A stretch of DNA of 64,000 nucleotides from Planctomycetota bacterium (GTDB lineage: Bacteria; Planctomycetota; SZUA-567; H5-PLA8), in NCBI GenBank assembly GCA_015075375.1, contig JABTUM010000001.1, positions 367,201-431,200 of the forward strand, written 5' to 3'. Below, one piece after another: positions 17,666 to 25,983 of the stretch (position 1 is the first letter of the stretch; each line of letters starts with the position of its first letter). The position numbers and the translations under genes were made by a program. Under the pieces are notes generated by a model. That model did not search any database and was not told the DNA's origin. It was given only the letters and a program-made list of their open reading frames with translations.

Positions 17666-18666
17666 GGGGTCTTCCCGGCGGGCGCGCCGCGGGCGGACAG
17701 GCGCGGAATGCGGATCTTCTGGGCGTCCACCTTTAACTGGTCGAACTCCCCTTCGGTTCGCGTCGATGGCACTTTGAACTCGCCGATGTGCTTCGAACGG
17801 ATCTCGATCTCGTTCTCGTCGTCGCCGCTCTTGAACAGCAGCGGATCGCCCCACCCGTCCACCAGCGCCAAGTCGCTGCGCAGCCGGGCCAGCGCCTGAA
17901 CGGTCGCCGGCGTCACCGCCTCCCGGCTCTGCTTTTCCTGCTCGGCCAGCTTCTCCAGTTCGGCCTGATCCGCCGCGATCTGCTCCAGCAGCCGCGCCTT
18001 GAACAACTCCGGCGATACCGGTTCGTCTTCCTCGAACGGCTTCATGCGCCGCGCCGCCGCGTCGTAGCGCGCCAGCCGGTTGTTCGTCTCCATCGCGGCT
18101 GCGCGCGGATCGAGCGTCTCGACGTTGGATCGCCAATACATCACTCCGCCGATCACGCACGCCGCCACCACCAGTCCCACGATGCCCAGCACCACCTTCT
18201 TGCGCCACTTCTCCCCCGTCTCGTCGACGTGGAGCGCGACGTTCAGATTCATCTTGCCGCCGGCCTTGCGCTTGGCTTCCTCGCGCGCGTGCGCCTTCTC
18301 GGCGCGCTCGGCCAGCTTGTCGAGCCCCTTCACCATCTCGGACGGCTTGATCTCGGAAAGGCCCAGCGCTTTGCGGTGTTCGCCCACCGCGTTGCCGGAG
18401 ACCGAACGCTGCCGCCCGCTCGAACGACCCGGCGTGTTGCGCGCCCGGCCGCTGGGGCTCGCCCCGTCGGAAGGCCGCTTGGGCAGGATCCGCGTTTCGC
18501 CCGTGGCTTCGGCGGGCTGGGCCGCGGGATCGGCCGGCGGCTTCGCGGACGGTGCGGGCGAAGCAGGCTTCGGCGCCGGTCCGCGGGCCGAAGACCCCGC
18601 CGGCGGCGAACCCGCCGCGGGTTTGCGCCCCGGCGTCCCCGGATTGCCTTGCGGTGCTGTCGCCAT
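17662..18666 (-). CDS. Hypothetical single-pass membrane protein with Pro/Ala-rich N-terminus
   Basis: A 334-aa protein. The first 90 or so residues are low-complexity (Pro, Ala, Gly, Ser), as in many envelope proteins of this window. Next is a short helical region (EMVKGLDKLAERAEKA), then a clear membrane span (VVLGIVGLVVAACVIGGVMYW). The extracytoplasmic part has a helical stretch followed by a beta-rich end with VDGWGDPLLFKSGDDENEI, reminiscent of the C-terminal end of type II secretion pseudopilins (GxDPW-like). The start ATG at 18666 has GAAGGG upstream. Its stop overlaps the start region of the glycoside hydrolase by 4 nt. Confidence 0.72.
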   Translation of the reverse strand: MATAPQGNPGTPGRKPAAGSPPAGSSARGPAPKPASPAPSAKPPADPAAQPAEATGETRILPKRPSDGASPSGRARNTPGRSSGRQRSVSGNAVGEHRKALGLSEIKPSEMVKGLDKLAERAEKAHAREEAKRKAGGKMNLNVALHVDETGEKWRKKVVLGIVGLVVAACVIGGVMYWRSNVETLDPRAAAMETNNRLARYDAAARRMKPFEEDEPVSPELFKARLLEQIAADQAELEKLAEQEKQSREAVTPATVQALARLRSDLALVDGWGDPLLFKSGDDENEIEIRSKHIGEFKVPSTRTEGEFDQLKVDAQKIRIPRLSARGAPAGKTP

Positions 18667-18751
18667 GCCCTTCGCCCCCTCGGTCAATCGGCAGGGAGTA
18701 TACCGCACCCCTTCCCGCGTTGCATCCGCCGGGAAGCGCTCTCTCGAAATG

Positions 18752-18771
18752 AAAAAACGCCCCCCTGGGCG
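18752..18771 (-). terminator. Probable terminator of the Clp-like ATPase gene
   Basis: On the minus strand, CGCCC pairs with GGGCG around a 4-nt loop (plus 18758-18771) and is followed by six T residues (plus A run 18752-18757). It lies about 70 bp beyond the stop at 18839. The stem is short, so confidence is moderate. Confidence 0.5.
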
Positions 18772-18838
18772 CGGCCGGCGAACCGGAGCCCTATCCAAGT
18801 GAGATTCAAGGTGTGGGTCGGGGGGCGAATCTGAGAAA

Positions 18839-20200
18839 CTAAAGCGAGGCGGCAGGCTCGCTGGAGCGGCGCGTACGTGAGCGGCGGCGGAGGGTGACGA
18901 AGGTCAAGCCCTCGCCCGCCACTTCCACGCGCACCTTTCCGCGCCGCGGCAGCCGGCCGTTGACCAACTCGTGCGCCAGCGGCGTCTCGACGTGCCGCTG
19001 CAGGCTCCGGCGCAGTTCCCGCGCGCCGAACGCCGCCGAGAAGCCGCGCTCCAGCAGCCAGCCCTGCGCTTCCGGAGAGAGCTTCACTTCCAGGCCCTGC
19101 TTGCGCGCCCGGGCGTCCAACTGCGCCGCGAACTTGTCCAGAATCCGGCCCGCGTCTTCGCGGCCCAGCGAACGGAAGATCACCGTCTCGTCGATGCGGT
19201 TCAGGAACTCCGGCTTGAAGCGCTTGCGCAATTCCTCGTGCGTCGCCTCCACGCGCTGCTTGTGCGGAAGCGCTTCGCGCCGCGCCGACATCCCGAAGCC
19301 CAGCCGGTGCTGCAGCGCCTCGGCCTCCTGCGCGCCCAGGTTGCTCGTCAGGACCACGATCGAGTCCGTGAAATCGATCTTCACGCCCTTCGCGTCGGTT
19401 ACGAAGCCTTCGTCCATGATCTGCAGCAGCAGGTGATGCACCTTCTCGTCGGCCTTCTCGATCTCGTCGAAGAGCACCACCTCGGCATTGGCGTCGGCCA
19501 TCACGCTGCTCAGGTATCCCCCCTGCTCGTGCCCGACGTATCCGGGCGGCGCGCCGATCAGCTTCGCGTATTCGTGCGGCAGGCTGTACTCGCTGCAGTC
19601 GATCCGCACCATGCTGCGGCGGTCCCCGTTGCCCAGCATCTCGGAGAGCGATTTGGCAAGTTCGGTCTTACCCACCCCGGTCTGCCCGACGAAAAGGAAC
19701 GTGGCCACCGGCCGGTTCGGATCGCGCAAGCCCGCGTGCGCCCGCGCCACCGCCGCCGAAACCAATTCCACCGCCTCGTCCTGCCCGACCACCTGCTCGC
19801 GCAGCCGCCGCGCCAGTTCCTTCATGCCCATCGGCCGCTCTTCGGGCAACAAGCCCAGCGCCATGCCCAAGCCCGCGCTTCCGGCCTCCATCCCCGGCTC
19901 CGTCACCGGCAGAATCACCTTGTGGATATCCAGCCCCGGATTCAACCCGATGCAGACCTCGTAGAGCACTTCGCGCAACTGTTCGGCCTTCTCGGTCTGC
20001 TGTTCCAACCGCGCCCGAGCCGCATCCGGCAAGCTCACCACGCATTTCGCCAGCACCAAGTCCAAGTACGAACGCCGGTTCGTGATCGAAGCATCGCGCA
20101 GCACGACCTGAAGCTCGTCCTGCGAGAAGATCCGAAATCGGACGAAGGCATCCAAGCCCTCGACGTATTTCATGACCAGACTGGGTTCGAGGCGGATCAT
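18839..20200 (-). CDS. Single-ring AAA+ ATPase, ClpA/ClpC D2-like
   Basis: A 453-aa protein with only one AAA+ module, matching the second (D2) ring of ClpA/ClpC. It shows Walker A GQTGVGKT (172-179), pore loop GYVG (220-223), Walker B VVLFDE (241-246), sensor-1 TSNLG (285-289), FLNRIDE, and sensor-2 GAREL (392-396). The Clp N-domains and D1 ring are absent; instead there are about 125 residues I do not recognise. An LGF tripeptide (300-302) sits where ClpC has its ClpP-docking loop, so ClpP partnering is plausible. The ATG at 20200 has AAGGA 8 nt upstream. Confidence 0.85.
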   Translation of the reverse strand: MIRLEPSLVMKYVEGLDAFVRFRIFSQDELQVVLRDASITNRRSYLDLVLAKCVVSLPDAARARLEQQTEKAEQLREVLYEVCIGLNPGLDIHKVILPVTEPGMEAGSAGLGMALGLLPEERPMGMKELARRLREQVVGQDEAVELVSAAVARAHAGLRDPNRPVATFLFVGQTGVGKTELAKSLSEMLGNGDRRSMVRIDCSEYSLPHEYAKLIGAPPGYVGHEQGGYLSSVMADANAEVVLFDEIEKADEKVHHLLLQIMDEGFVTDAKGVKIDFTDSIVVLTSNLGAQEAEALQHRLGFGMSARREALPHKQRVEATHEELRKRFKPEFLNRIDETVIFRSLGREDAGRILDKFAAQLDARARKQGLEVKLSPEAQGWLLERGFSAAFGARELRRSLQRHVETPLAHELVNGRLPRRGKVRVEVAGEGLTFVTLRRRSRTRRSSEPAASL

Positions 20201-20600
20201 GGGACCGTTCCTTGCTTGCACGTTGCCGCAAGCTGCGGCAGCTGCTCAAAGTTACGCATAGAGCGTGCCAAAACCCAAACACGCAGCGTGCAGAAGCCGG
20301 ATTGCCAATTTCTCCAAGCAAAAGGGGCCACGAACAAAGGTGCCTGATCATTAGCAGCCGTGATAGTGCGTATTCAGGATTCAGGCTGCACTGCACCACG
20401 ATTCCTCCCATGCTCCAGAGGGGACGCACAGTGCAACGCCGGCGACGCAGGATGCGGCTTGTCCAAATGGAGCGCTTGGATTCAACTTAATGCCTAATCA
20501 TGCACACGTGGAGCGCGCCTCCATTTCCCCTTCAAATTATTGATGTTGCATGCCGAACCGGTAGGCAGAAGGATGGTTTGGGGTCGCGGGAGTTCCCGGA
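20201..20600. other. Divergent intergenic region with one small inverted repeat
   Basis: A 400-bp region between the divergent Clp-like and cNMP-binding genes that must hold both promoters. I see a 7-bp inverted repeat (TGCCGCA-AGC-TGCGGCA, 20224-20240) directly upstream of the Clp-like gene, and GGGAG about 9 nt before the ATG at 20601. No coding frame with a ribosome-binding site and no known RNA element was recognised. Confidence 0.45.
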
Positions 20601-21659
20601 ATGAGTGCTCGCCGTATCGCTTTGAAGGTCATCGAACAAGGCGGCTGTCCGCTCCTGCGGACGGGGGAGCGCTGGATATTGGAAAACGGGCGCTTGGACG
20701 CCGCCGACGGCGCCGTCTGCGCGCATGCGGTCTGTTCGGTCTTTCCCACGCTGGAGCGCATGCTGGAGTCCAGCTCGCCGGGCCAAGCCCTGCCCGAAGC
20801 GACGTTGCACTGCAACGGAGCCGGTTGCGCAGTCGCTTTTCTGGTTCAAGAGGCCATCGGGGCCGGCGCCGCACCGCTCACGGCGCTCTCCGGCCGCCAA
20901 GGCGCGGCCTCCGGACCGTTTCTCGCGCGCCTTTCGCCGGTGCTCGCCGGAAAGCTCGTCGCCGCCGCCAAGCCGTTCACCTTCGCGGCGGGGGATTCCA
21001 TCCTTCAAGAAGGCGTGATGGGCGAAGCGCTGCATGTGATCGGCGACGGCGAAGTGGAGGTCGTGCGCAAGAACCCGCAGACCGGGCAGGAGACGCTCCT
21101 CGCGGTGCTGGGCTGGGGCGAATGCTTCGGCGAGATGTCGCTGGTCACCGGCGAGCCCACCTCGGCAGCCGTCCGCGCGCGCGGCCCCGTCAAAATCCTG
21201 GCGCTCTCGCGCAACAAGCTCGAGGATCTGCTCGCCTCCAGCCCCGAACTGAACCGCATCTTCGCGCACCTGCTGGCCGACCGCCTGCGCGCGCTGAACC
21301 TGACCCTCCAGGCCGAACGCGGGCGCGGCATCCGCGGCAAGCTCTCCATGCTCACCCTCGGCGATCTGGTCCAGACCCTCCACGCCAGCCGCCGCACCGG
21401 CACCCTGACCATCCATAAGAAGACCGAGGAAGCGCGAGTGTATTTCGTCGGCGGACAGATCAAGGCCGCCGAGTTAGGCGAACACGAGAGCGACGAAGCG
21501 TTTTACGACCTCTCCCTCTGGCTCGACGGCGACTTCGCCTTTGCCGAGGGGCAGCCCGCTTGGCCGGAATCCGCCGCCGTCACGCGCGATACCATGGGTC
21601 TGCTGATGGAGTCGCTGCGCCGCTTCGACGAAACCCAGCGCATCCCCAAACCCGACTGA
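20601..21659 (+). CDS. TIGR04076-like, cyclic-nucleotide-binding and DUF4388 three-domain protein
   Basis: A 352-aa protein with three parts. Residues 5-90 form a Cys-rich domain resembling TIGR04076 (GGCPLLRTGERWIL, Cys16, 40, 45, 71, 76). Residues 107-225 form a cNMP-binding barrel with the phosphate-binding cassette FGEMSLVTGEPTSAAVRA; the Arg that normally contacts the cyclic phosphate is Thr187. Residues 245-345 form a DUF4388/PATAN domain (RTGTLTIHKK, GGQIKAAELGE), a module tied to bacterial signalling and motility. It is probably a cytoplasmic sensor or adaptor. The start ATG has GGGAG upstream. Confidence 0.82.
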   Translation: MSARRIALKVIEQGGCPLLRTGERWILENGRLDAADGAVCAHAVCSVFPTLERMLESSSPGQALPEATLHCNGAGCAVAFLVQEAIGAGAAPLTALSGRQGAASGPFLARLSPVLAGKLVAAAKPFTFAAGDSILQEGVMGEALHVIGDGEVEVVRKNPQTGQETLLAVLGWGECFGEMSLVTGEPTSAAVRARGPVKILALSRNKLEDLLASSPELNRIFAHLLADRLRALNLTLQAERGRGIRGKLSMLTLGDLVQTLHASRRTGTLTIHKKTEEARVYFVGGQIKAAELGEHESDEAFYDLSLWLDGDFAFAEGQPAWPESAAVTRDTMGLLMESLRRFDETQRIPKPD

Positions 21660-21665
21660 CTCACC

Positions 21666-22544
21666 CTACCGCTCGTTCGGCCGCACGCTGCGCGCGTAGT
21701 CCCGCGGCGCATACCCGGTCGCCTTCTTGAACGCCCGGCTGAACGCGTGGAGCGACTCGAACCCGCAGCGTGCGGCGATATCGCCGATCGATAGCGCCGA
21801 ATCGCGGAGCAGTTCCTGCGCGAGCGTCGTGCGCCGGGCCCGGGCGTAAGCCATGACGCTGGTCCCGCTGGCCGCACGAAACGTGTGCGCCAGATGGCTG
21901 GGACTGACCGCCAGCGCCCGCGCCAGATCTGGAACGCTCACGTCCCGGCGTGCGCCCAACCGCCGCTCGATCTCGGCGCGCGCTTCGTCCACCAGCAGGT
22001 GCTGAAAGCGGAGCACGTTATCGGCCACGCCGGGGCCCGGCCCCGCCGCCCGTTTCGAGCGCGCGCGGCGGATCACGGGAACCAATAGCGCCACGAGCAG
22101 CGCGCTTTGCAGCGCCGCCGTGGCCGTCCCGCCGCGGGTGTGTTCGTCGATCAGGCGTTTAAGCAATGCGCGCTCGTCGCCTTCCAGCGTGAACGCGCGC
22201 TTGGAGAGGGCCGCAATTCCTTCGGGCAGCGGCCCCAGCGCGTGAACGGTCACGATATTCGGCGCGGGCCCGGGCGCGGCGTAGAGGCTATGGAATTCGC
22301 CGGGCAGCCACGCCAGCAGCGTCCCGGCCTCGGCCAGCAGATCGACCGCCGGTCCGCGCCCGCCGGACACGTGGGCATGCACCGCGCCGCGGTCGACGTA
22401 GCAGAGTTCCAGGCCCGGGTGGCGTTCGCCCGGGAATACGTAATCGGTGCGCTTCTCTTTGAAGGCCACGCCGCGCACCCACGGCAAGGCGATGCCGGCT
22501 TCGTCCGGTCCGGCCACCGTCCCTCGCTCCGCGCGGCGTGCCAT
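21666..22544 (-). CDS. AraC-family transcriptional regulator
   Basis: A 292-aa regulator with an N-terminal cupin-like sensor (HPGLELCYVDRGAVHAHV) and a C-terminal AraC DNA-binding domain (VSVPDLARALAVSPSHLAHT, then SIGDIAARCGFESLHAFSRA). It converges with the preceding signalling gene and lies 22 bp downstream of the small secreted-protein gene on the same strand. The ATG at 22544 is used; a TTG at 22550 is an alternative, and neither has a good ribosome-binding site. Its target is unknown. Confidence 0.88.
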   Translation of the reverse strand: MARRAERGTVAGPDEAGIALPWVRGVAFKEKRTDYVFPGERHPGLELCYVDRGAVHAHVSGGRGPAVDLLAEAGTLLAWLPGEFHSLYAAPGPAPNIVTVHALGPLPEGIAALSKRAFTLEGDERALLKRLIDEHTRGGTATAALQSALLVALLVPVIRRARSKRAAGPGPGVADNVLRFQHLLVDEARAEIERRLGARRDVSVPDLARALAVSPSHLAHTFRAASGTSVMAYARARRTTLAQELLRDSALSIGDIAARCGFESLHAFSRAFKKATGYAPRDYARSVRPNER

Positions 22545-22566
22545 TGGCAATCGCGTCCGGCTACGC

Positions 22567-22971
22567 TTACTGCACGACTTTCCAGCGCCCGGCCACGTTC
22601 TGCATGCGCAGCTCTTTCTCGCCGCCGTTGGCGTCGGCGTAGGTCACGATCGCGATACCCGCCATCGCCATCTTCTGGTGCTTGATGATCTGCGCGCCTT
22701 TGTAAGACGAGAGCGCCTTGATGAACGATTCCTTGTCGGCCGGCTTGTTCAGATCCAGCTTGGCCAGATGGGCCGGCACTTCGGACAGAAACGCCTTGGC
22801 CAGCTTCGCATTCCCTTCGCCGATGGCCGCCACGAACGTCTGGAAGCAGTAACCCACGTCGATCAGGTCGTCTTCCTTCAGCGCATCCAGCGGATCCTTC
22901 TCCTCGGCCTGCGCCGCCAGCGGAGCCAGCATCGCACAGCCCACGATCAACAGAGTCACCAAGCGCAGCAT
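22567..22971 (-). CDS. Small secreted hypothetical protein
   Basis: A 134-aa protein with a clear signal peptide (LVTLLIVGCAMLAPLAAQA, cleavage near residue 22). The mature part is helical at first (SFIKALSSYKGAQ) and ends in beta-like segments (MAGIAIVTYADANG, RMQNVAGRWKVVQ). The final GRWKVVQ resembles the end of SnoaL/NTF2-type folds, where a strand carrying the predicted 'W-K-V' closes the sheet; this is only a resemblance. The ribosome-binding site AAAGGAGG is strong. Followed by the AraC gene. Confidence 0.7.
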   Translation of the reverse strand: MLRLVTLLIVGCAMLAPLAAQAEEKDPLDALKEDDLIDVGYCFQTFVAAIGEGNAKLAKAFLSEVPAHLAKLDLNKPADKESFIKALSSYKGAQIIKHQKMAMAGIAIVTYADANGGEKELRMQNVAGRWKVVQ

Positions 22972-23017
22972 CGAACGCCCTCCTTTTTAATTGCAGCCAT
23001 TTTCCCGTACCGCCCCG

Positions 23018-23818
23018 CTACGACCCTAACCCGATCCCGCCGTCCACGTTCACGCGCGCGCCGGTGATCCACGCGGCCGCCGGCGAACTGAGGAATACCG
23101 CCATTTCCGCGATATCCTCCACGCTGCCAATCCGGCCCAGCGGGTGCATCTTCGCGCCGCTCTCCAGCATCGGCTTCACCGCGGCCTTGGGCATCGCCGT
23201 CTCGAAGATCGGCGTCTCGACCATCCCCGGCAGGATCGCGTTGACTCGAATCCCTTCCGCGGCATGGTCCAACGCCAGGCAGCGCGTCAACTGGTCCAGC
23301 CCCGCCTTGGCCGCCGAGTACACCGCGAATGCGCGTACCGCGAGGGACGTCACCGAGCTGGATATATTCAGGATGCTCGCTCCGCCAGTGCCGGCTGCCT
23401 TGCGTAGTTCGGGCAACGCGGCCTTGCTGAGGTACAGCGGTCCTTTGAGATCGATGTCGATCATTCGTTCGATGGCGTCGCCGGGCGTATCTTCCAGCTT
23501 GCCGAAGTTCGCGACGCCGGCGTTGTTGACCAGGATGGTCAGCCTGCCGAAGGCTTGAACGGTCTCGGCGACCATTCGAGCCGCGTCGGCCGGATTCGAG
23601 ACGTCTCCGGCCACGGCCCGCGCGGAACCTCCGGCGCGTTCCAGTTCGGTCGCCGCTTCGGCGAGCTTATCCAAACGCCGGCCGGTCAAAGCCACCTTCG
23701 CGCCTTCGCGCACGAAGGCCCGCGCGATGCCCAGTCCGATGCCCGTGCCGCCCCCGGAGATCAGCGCGACCTGGCCCTGCAACGCTTTACCGTGCGTGCC
23801 CGTAATGGCGAACGCCAT
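23018..23818 (-). CDS. Short-chain dehydrogenase/reductase
   Basis: A 266-aa classical SDR using NAD(P)H. It has the cofactor motif SGGGTGIGLG, the NNAG motif and the catalytic YSAAK with an upstream Ser region (ILNISSSV). The C-terminal VNAILPGMVETP and ITGARVNVDGG match FabG-like reductases. Five in-frame ATG/GTG codons lie further upstream (to 23938), but family alignment supports the ATG at 23818 (or 23833). The substrate is unknown. Confidence 0.92.
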   Translation of the reverse strand: MAFAITGTHGKALQGQVALISGGGTGIGLGIARAFVREGAKVALTGRRLDKLAEAATELERAGGSARAVAGDVSNPADAARMVAETVQAFGRLTILVNNAGVANFGKLEDTPGDAIERMIDIDLKGPLYLSKAALPELRKAAGTGGASILNISSSVTSLAVRAFAVYSAAKAGLDQLTRCLALDHAAEGIRVNAILPGMVETPIFETAMPKAAVKPMLESGAKMHPLGRIGSVEDIAEMAVFLSSPAAAWITGARVNVDGGIGLGS

Positions 23819-23999
23819 GTGCCAGACCCCCATGCAGCGAATGCATTCAAGCGCGTGGTTTATAGCCTTCCCGAGCGCCAAATGCGAGAACCGGTCCAGG
23901 CCTGTAAGCCTCATGTAAAGTCTTTCCGGAACGCTCATTTCATGAGAACCGCGGCGCGCTTCAACCGTCTTTAGGCATACGGATTACGGAGGATTGCGC

Positions 24000-24911
24000 A
24001 TGCACGTGAGCACGAGGGCGCTCCTGGCGGTGTGGGCTACGGTGAGTTTTTCGGCGGCGGCTTTGGACGCCGCCGCGCCTGCCGTGCTGGCGGTTACGCT
24101 GCGCCGGGATAGCCCTTGGAAGGCGCCGGCGCCGGAAGCGTCCCAAAAGCTGATCGAGGAACTGAAAAAGGACCTTCCCGGCGACCGCTTCCGCATCTAC
24201 CCGGTGGGGCCGTGGGTGGTCGCCACCGACTTGCCGGCCGACGAAGCGCGCGGATTCGTCGACAGCACGCTCCAGATTTACGCCGCCAAGATCCAGCAGC
24301 AGCTTTTCAAAACGCCGCGCAGCAGTCCGGTCAAGGTCATGCTCTTCGCCGATGCAGACAGCTACACCACCTGGAACGTGAAGCTCTTCGGCGAACGCCC
24401 TTCCACACCCTTCGGATATTACAGTCGAGCGCGCAACGCGATGGTCATGAACATCGGCACCGGCGGCGGCACGCTGCTCCACGAGATGGTCCACGCCATG
24501 GCCGAAGCCGACTGGCCCGGTATCCCCTCGTGGCTCAACGAAGGCATCGGCAGTCTGTTCGAAGCGAGCACCTGCATGCCTTCGGGAAAAGTCTTCGGAG
24601 TGACCAACTGGCGCCTGCGCGGCTTGCAAAAGGATCTGGAAGCCGGGACCGCCACCAAACTCGCCGACTTGCTCGCGATGGACACGGCAACCTTTTACGG
24701 CGAGCGCAGCGGCGCGAATTACGCTACCTCGAGGTATCTGATGCAGTGGCTCCAGGTGCACGGAAAGTTCGAAGCGTTCTACACCGGCGTGCGCGACCGC
24801 GAGGACCACGACGCCGCCACGGTGCTGCGGCAGGTCTTCGAGGATAAGTTCAGCATCGCGGAGATCGAAAAGCAGCTCTTCGCCTGGGTCCGCACGCTCA
24901 AGCAGCCCTGA
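24000..24911 (+). CDS. Secreted zinc-metallopeptidase-like protein (HExxH)
   Basis: A 303-aa protein with a signal peptide (ALLAVWATVSFSAAALDAAA). It has HEMVH at residues 161-165 and, 16 residues later, a downstream Glu (WLNEGIGSLFE, Glu181), the gluzincin arrangement for a zinc peptidase. The layout resembles DUF1570-like proteins common in planctomycetes. It probably acts outside the cytoplasmic membrane. The ATG at 24000 has GGAGG 7 nt upstream, preferred over a TTG two codons earlier. Divergent from the SDR gene. Confidence 0.82.
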   Translation: MHVSTRALLAVWATVSFSAAALDAAAPAVLAVTLRRDSPWKAPAPEASQKLIEELKKDLPGDRFRIYPVGPWVVATDLPADEARGFVDSTLQIYAAKIQQQLFKTPRSSPVKVMLFADADSYTTWNVKLFGERPSTPFGYYSRARNAMVMNIGTGGGTLLHEMVHAMAEADWPGIPSWLNEGIGSLFEASTCMPSGKVFGVTNWRLRGLQKDLEAGTATKLADLLAMDTATFYGERSGANYATSRYLMQWLQVHGKFEAFYTGVRDREDHDAATVLRQVFEDKFSIAEIEKQLFAWVRTLKQP

Positions 24912-24990
24912 CGCCATGTGCTTCCCGCGGACCGCCTTGACCCTGCTCAAGGCCTTTGAGATAAGGAGGATGCCTGCGAGGAGATTGCTT

Positions 24991-25497
24991 ATGGGCACGC
25001 CCTTCGATGTGAAAGCGCAGAACGCCGTACCTTGCATCTGGTTCAACGATCAGGCCGAAGAGGCCGTGAAGTTCTACACCGCCACGATCCCCAACTCGGA
25101 GATCACCGCAGTCGCGCGCTATGGCGAGGCCGGTTCGAAAGTCGCGGGGAAGCCCGCCGGCTCGACGATGACCGTGACCTTCCGGATCGATGGGCGCGAC
25201 TTCATGGCGCTGAACGGCGGACCCTACTATCAGCTCACCGGCGCAATCTCGTTCGTCTTGTATTGCGATACGCAGGCGGAGATCGACCGGCTTTGGGAAG
25301 CGCTTTCGGCCGGCGGCGAGAAATTGAAATGCGGTTGGCTGAAGGACCGCTACGGCGTCCACTGGCAGATCGTACCCTCGAACCTGGGTAAGCTGACCTC
25401 CGGCGATGCCCGGAAGACCGCCAAGGTTATGGAAGCCCTGCTCAAGATGGGCAAACTCGAGGTCGCCGGGCTCCAGGCGGCCTTCGACCAGGCCTGA
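24991..25497 (+). CDS. VOC-superfamily protein (PhnB/3-demethylubiquinone methyltransferase-like fold)
   Basis: A 168-aa protein of the glyoxalase/VOC fold, PhnB-like. It shows the family pattern CIWFNDQAEEAVKFYTATIPNS near the N-terminus, FMALNGGPYYQ in the middle, and KDRYGVHWQIVP near the end. These proteins usually bind small molecules; despite the Pfam-style name they are not proven methyltransferases. The ATG at 24991 with GAGGAG 8 nt upstream is chosen over two upstream ATGs. It follows the metallopeptidase gene by 79 bp. Confidence 0.88.
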   Translation: MGTPFDVKAQNAVPCIWFNDQAEEAVKFYTATIPNSEITAVARYGEAGSKVAGKPAGSTMTVTFRIDGRDFMALNGGPYYQLTGAISFVLYCDTQAEIDRLWEALSAGGEKLKCGWLKDRYGVHWQIVPSNLGKLTSGDARKTAKVMEALLKMGKLEVAGLQAAFDQA

Positions 25498-25514
25498 GCC
25501 CTGCGCGCGCCGGT

Positions 25515-25802
25515 TCAAACCCCTTCGACGATGAACGCCCGGTAATCCGCGCCCAGGAAGCGGTGCTCGCGCGCTTCGCGGTACGCCGGACTCTCGTACC
25601 AGGCTTTTGCCGCCTCCAGGGTAGGGAATTCCAGGATCACCGCGCCCTCCATCTGCGGTCCTTCCAAAACCTCCTGGCGGCCGTACGCGGCCAACACCTT
25701 CAAGTCGCGCCCTTCGATCGAAGCCCCGGCCTTGGGCGTGTACGTCGCCAGATGCTTCGGATCGCGCGAGCGTTCGCGGATAAAGATGGCGTAAGCAGGC
25801 AT
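25515..25802 (-). CDS. DUF1330 family protein
   Basis: A 95-aa dimeric ferredoxin-like-fold protein of the DUF1330 family, recognised by AYAIFIRERSRDPKHLATY, EGAVILEFPTLEAAKAWYESP and YREAREHRFLGA. No reaction is established for the family. It converges with the VOC gene. The ATG at 25802 has GGAGG about 10 nt upstream; the 26 extra in-frame upstream residues are not family-like. Confidence 0.88.
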   Translation of the reverse strand: MPAYAIFIRERSRDPKHLATYTPKAGASIEGRDLKVLAAYGRQEVLEGPQMEGAVILEFPTLEAAKAWYESPAYREAREHRFLGADYRAFIVEGV

Positions 25803-25983
25803 GAGCGGCGCCTCCAGGAGTTCCCCTGACTCTACGGCCCCGCCGCGCGTTCGCCAATGGGCTCGGACCCGGCCCCCCATGCCGGTGCCTGCTCGTTGTG
25901 AGGGTTTACCGCAGATTGATTTAAGCGTGCAGGTTGACCCTGTGCGGCGCGTCCCTCATAATGAGCGAGCCGAAGGAGGAACG

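Noticed and set aside
15182..17899. A 905-codon plus-strand frame
   Set aside because: Antisense to the glycoside hydrolase; composition is His/Arg-rich with no recognisable domain.
17666..18208. N-terminal extension of the 15110 frame up to 18208
   Set aside because: It overlaps the membrane-protein gene fully and its translation is low-complexity; the signal-peptide-like segment begins only after 17665.
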